A stretch of DNA of 64,000 nt from Hyphomicrobium_A sp964493785 (GTDB lineage: Bacteria; Pseudomonadota; Alphaproteobacteria; Rhizobiales; Hyphomicrobiaceae): assembly GCA_964493785.1 (NCBI GenBank), contig CAZBPM010000004.1, positions 144,171 through 208,170 on the forward strand. The letters are read 5' to 3'. The position numbers were made by a program, and so were the translations under genes. The stretch's first letter is position 1. Each line of letters opens with the position of its first letter. The notes under the pieces were generated by a model that was given only the letters and a program-made list of their open reading frames with translations, made no database searches and was not told the origin of the DNA. Of the stretch, positions 61,620-64,000 are shown one piece after another.

Positions 61620-62638
61620 CGCTCTCCAACAAGGAGCGCGAGGGCGACGGCGGGCGCGCAGCGGGTGGCCCAGGTGCGGCAATCGTCGGTGGCATTCGCG
61701 AACTCGGCGAAGCTGATGCAGTCACGAGCGAGATCTTTTGCGAGTGCGGTTATGACACCGGCGCCGATGCCTGCAGCAATGATGGGCGCCGCCGGTGGCA
61801 GTTGGGCCGTTATCATCACTTCAGCAGCCGCGGAACCTATGTTTTCTCGCTGCTGAATGGCAATGCTCTCGGCCGCGGCGCGCCACTCTTCGAGTGTCCC
61901 GTCGGCAGCATCCCAACCGAAGCAGCGGGCGAAGCGGGCAATGCTTTCCTCGAGGGTTTTTCCACGGCCATCGGCAGTGGGGTGCTGGTCGACGTCGTCG
62001 GGCAGTTCGCCGAGGATGCGGCGGACGTCGGCCATTGTCGCAAATCCCCCCGCGGCGAGGCGCTGCACTCGACCTTTGAAGACACCTTGGTGAGCGGTGC
62101 TTGTAACGTCTGAACGCGTGAGGCCGGTATAGACGAGCTCGCTGGTGCGAAGACGGTCTCCGTCGGTGAGGCCGCAGGCGGCAATCTTGCCGTCGCGAAC
62201 GGCGATGATGTCCGTCGTGGTCGAGCCCATGTCGGTCAGCAGGGCGTCAGGAATGCGCCGAGCAATTAGCGCAGCGCTCGCGAGGAAGTTGGTCGAGGCG
62301 ACGCTCGCGGGATCGGTCTCGGCGACGTCGGGCGCGCCCAGGCCGCGCATCCCCATCCAAACCTGGAAGTTTGGAAGGAGCGTCTTGACCCGGTCGATGA
62401 TCACGCGCACGCCGGTCGCACGGTCCGGGAAGATCTCGCAGAGTTCGCCGGTCATGGTGGCTGCGTGCGTGTGGGCCCTGCCGGTCAGGTCGGCGGCCTC
62501 GGCGAAGGCCGCATCTAGATGCTCGAGGCCGCGCCACAGCGGGCATGCAATCTGGCGGACGGCGATGGTCCGTCCGTCCTCGGCCAGCGCGACCTTGAGA
62601 TGCGCGCCGCCTACGTCGTATCCGGCTGTTATGGCCAT
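61616..62638 (-). CDS. mfnF: H4MPT-linked C1 pathway protein, MfnF type
   Basis: The 340-residue ASKHA/hydantoinase-like protein has TAGYDVGGAHLKVAL, TDMGSTTTDIIAV, the MTGELCEIFPDRATG block and APIIAAGIGAGVI. MfnF couples the furan diphosphate to gamma-glutamyltyramine in methanofuran synthesis. It is convergent with DUF447, sharing 4 bases at the 3' ends, and divergent from the hisA-like gene. Confidence 0.88.
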   Translation of the reverse strand: MAITAGYDVGGAHLKVALAEDGRTIAVRQIACPLWRGLEHLDAAFAEAADLTGRAHTHAATMTGELCEIFPDRATGVRVIIDRVKTLLPNFQVWMGMRGLGAPDVAETDPASVASTNFLASAALIARRIPDALLTDMGSTTTDIIAVRDGKIAACGLTDGDRLRTSELVYTGLTRSDVTSTAHQGVFKGRVQRLAAGGFATMADVRRILGELPDDVDQHPTADGRGKTLEESIARFARCFGWDAADGTLEEWRAAAESIAIQQRENIGSAAAEVMITAQLPPAAPIIAAGIGAGVITALAKDLARDCISFAEFANATDDCRTWATRCAPAVALALLVGER

Positions 62639-62711
62639 CGGCAGTCTCCACGGCGGCGTTTGACCTGAGCCTGGGCGTGTTACACGAGGGGGTTACGGAG
62701 GCAAGCTTGCG

Positions 62712-63419
62712 ATGGATGTGGTTCCGGTCATCGACGTGCGCCATGGCGTGGCTGTCGCAGCTGCGCGGGGCGACCGTGCCGCCTATATGCCGATCCAGAC
62801 GCAGTTATGCGAGGGCAGTGCGCCGGCCAGCGTCGCTGAAGGGTATGCCCGATTGTTCGCCTTTCCCATCCTTTATGTCGCCGATCTCGACGGCATCGAG
62901 GGGCGTGGGCGCAACGTCGGCCTGGCGCAGGACTTGGCGCCGGTCATATCGGGCGCCACGCTGTGGATCGACGACGGGTGCCGCCCGCGCGAAGCTGCGG
63001 CGAGGATCGCTGCCGGGCAGGCAAGCGTTCCGGTGATTGGCACCGAGAGCATGGCGGGCGAAGCGGATGTCGGGGTGCTGCGCCGCCTGCCGGCTGATAG
63101 CTACGTCCTGTCGCTCGACTTCAAGGGCGAGGATTTCATCGGTCCGAGAGACGTGCTCGACGAGCCGGACCATTGGCCCGAGCGGATCATCGTCATGACG
63201 CTGAAACGCGTGGGCTCAGGTGAGGGGCCGGACATCGGGCGTGTCGCCGACATCGTCGCGCGGGCGAACGGAAGGCGTGTCTACGCTGCCGGGGGCGTGC
63301 GCGATCGCGCGGATATCGAGGCGCTGCACGAGGTCGGAGCTGCAGGCATGCTGGTCGCGACCGCGCTGCACTCTGGGCAAATAAAAACCGGCGACCTCGA
63401 AGAGATCGCCGGTTTTTGA
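62712..63419 (+). CDS. HisA/HisF-like TIM-barrel protein of the H4MPT cluster
   Basis: The 235-residue protein resembles HisA (VVPVIDVRHGVAVAAARGDRA, YVADLDGIEGRG, WIDDGCRP, VLSLDFKGEDFIGP, VYAAGGVRDRADIEAL). It belongs to the archaeal/methylotroph subgroup found beside methanopterin genes, not histidine operons. The reaction is not established. Its final codons also encode a terminator hairpin. Confidence 0.87.
   Translation: MDVVPVIDVRHGVAVAAARGDRAAYMPIQTQLCEGSAPASVAEGYARLFAFPILYVADLDGIEGRGRNVGLAQDLAPVISGATLWIDDGCRPREAAARIAAGQASVPVIGTESMAGEADVGVLRRLPADSYVLSLDFKGEDFIGPRDVLDEPDHWPERIIVMTLKRVGSGEGPDIGRVADIVARANGRRVYAAGGVRDRADIEALHEVGAAGMLVATALHSGQIKTGDLEEIAGF
63383..63417 (+). terminator. intrinsic terminator embedded in the hisA-like gene end
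   Basis: AAAAACCGGCGA pairs with TCGCCGGTTTTT (12 bases); the stem lies within the last 12 codons, with the T-run at the Phe codon before the stop. Confidence 0.9.
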
Positions 63420-63560
63420 TGTCGTAGCACGAAGGGGAAGAGCAGAACTAGCGCCGGGGGTGTTCTACCCGTTCCAACGGCCGGAAAGCAGTCTACCCAA
63501 TCGCTGCAGCAGGCCCCTCTTCAAAGGTGGGGCATCATTCTGCTGTGGACGGTTTCCGCT

Positions 63561-64000
63561 TCAAGCCTTCGCACCGAAGGGGTGAGAAGCGGTGTTGCGC
63601 TGGGCGGTCGCTTCGGCGGCGGTCGGCTTGCCGGCAACGGCGCGAGCGATCGACTCCTTCACGGCGCGGTAGTTGTAGTCCTGGATCTTGGCGTCGTCGG
63701 CAGCTTCCCAATGGATGAACACGCCGACGCAGATGAAGACGTCATCAGCCTCAGAAGCCGGGATGATGCCCTCGGCGACGGAGTCCTGAACGGCCTTGGC
63801 GACGCCGTACTGAGCAGGTCCGAACATCTGAACGGCCTGACGGGCGTCCTTGATGGTGACCTTGTTGTACAGGATCGTGTTCGGCTTGCAGGGCAGGTTC
63901 GGAGCGATGACAGCGAGGAGGGTGGTGAAACCGTCCTTGTTGTTCGTCAGAGCGTTGCAGAAGGCAACTTCAGCAGCGGAACCGCGCGGACCCATGATGA
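63561..64000 (-). CDS. fae: formaldehyde-activating enzyme, 5' end beyond the window
   Basis: The 146 residues present match Fae almost throughout: GPRGSAAEVAFCNALTNN, LLAVIAPNLPCKPN, DARQAVQMFGPAQYGVA, GVFIHWEAADDAKIQDYNY. Fae condenses formaldehyde with H4MPT to methylene-H4MPT. The missing N-terminal ~25 residues include the catalytic His. The Met at 63995 is internal (family has IxGPRGS), so the gene continues past the window. Confidence 0.97.
   Translation of the reverse strand, partial: IMGPRGSAAEVAFCNALTNNKDGFTTLLAVIAPNLPCKPNTILYNKVTIKDARQAVQMFGPAQYGVAKAVQDSVAEGIIPASEADDVFICVGVFIHWEAADDAKIQDYNYRAVKESIARAVAGKPTAAEATAQRNTASHPFGAKA

Noticed and set aside
1..64000. tRNA, rRNA, CRISPR array, insertion sequence or prophage
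   Set aside because: No cloverleaf, no regularly spaced repeats, no transposase, integrase or phage structural motif was seen in any frame.

Overview
The window looks like a chromosomal segment from a methylotrophic alphaproteobacterium, most like Hyphomicrobium or a close relative. The reasons are: a lanthanide-type methanol dehydrogenase operon (xoxF-xoxG-xoxJ); the formyltransferase/hydrolase complex (fhcBADC) of the tetrahydromethanopterin (H4MPT) pathway; a block of methanofuran/H4MPT cofactor genes (mfnB, folB-like, mfnE, DUF6513, DUF447, mfnF, hisA-like); the formaldehyde-activating enzyme fae, running off the right edge; and high-GC, Hyphomicrobiales-style genes throughout. I saw no rRNA, tRNA, CRISPR array, insertion sequence or prophage.

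Layout. 0-6 kb: the start of an RND efflux adaptor, small secreted proteins and a 915-aa peptidoglycan protein that joins a GT51 glycosyltransferase to a YcbB-type L,D-transpeptidase. 6-10 kb: amino-sugar (peptidoglycan) recycling, with murQ divergent from a BadF-type kinase, a SIS-domain isomerase/deaminase and nagA. 10-18.7 kb: sulfate uptake (binding protein, then cysT-cysW-cysA-cysB), with a hydrolase, a porin and an XRE-cupin regulator in between and a dense inverted-repeat element between cysT and cysW. 18.7-27.5 kb: mixed housekeeping and signalling genes (DUF763, FNT channel, FecR-domain protein, EAL phosphodiesterase, YceI, folate/biopterin-type transporter, host-attachment family). 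27.5-31.5 kb: a probable copper-uptake operon (DUF2946, TonB receptor, YcnI-PCuAC fusion). 31.5-34 kb: universal stress protein, DUF1194, pentapeptide repeats and a small cysteine-containing protein.

34-64 kb is almost continuous C1 metabolism. fhcBADC comes first, followed by a periplasmic set (mxaD-like, a YVTN propeller and two unknown secreted proteins). Next are a SoxYZ-like carrier and a zinc metallohydrolase of the quinoprotein relay type, then xoxFGJ with a CXXCW protein. A five-gene ABC cluster (binding protein, propeller, ATPase, permease, exported protein) follows, in the order I recall for the Methylorubrum lanthanide-uptake (lut) locus. Divergent from it is a DUF3280 gene that leads into a second, Tat-signal ABC importer. 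That importer runs with only 15 bases to spare into the methanofuran/H4MPT biosynthesis genes. The inferred logic is metal supply to the periplasm, methanol oxidation by XoxF with electrons to XoxG, formaldehyde capture by Fae, and formyl release by Fhc, with the cofactors made by the adjacent genes. The ABC importer joined to cofactor biosynthesis, the GT51/L,D-transpeptidase fusion and the cysT-cysW palindrome are the least ordinary items.
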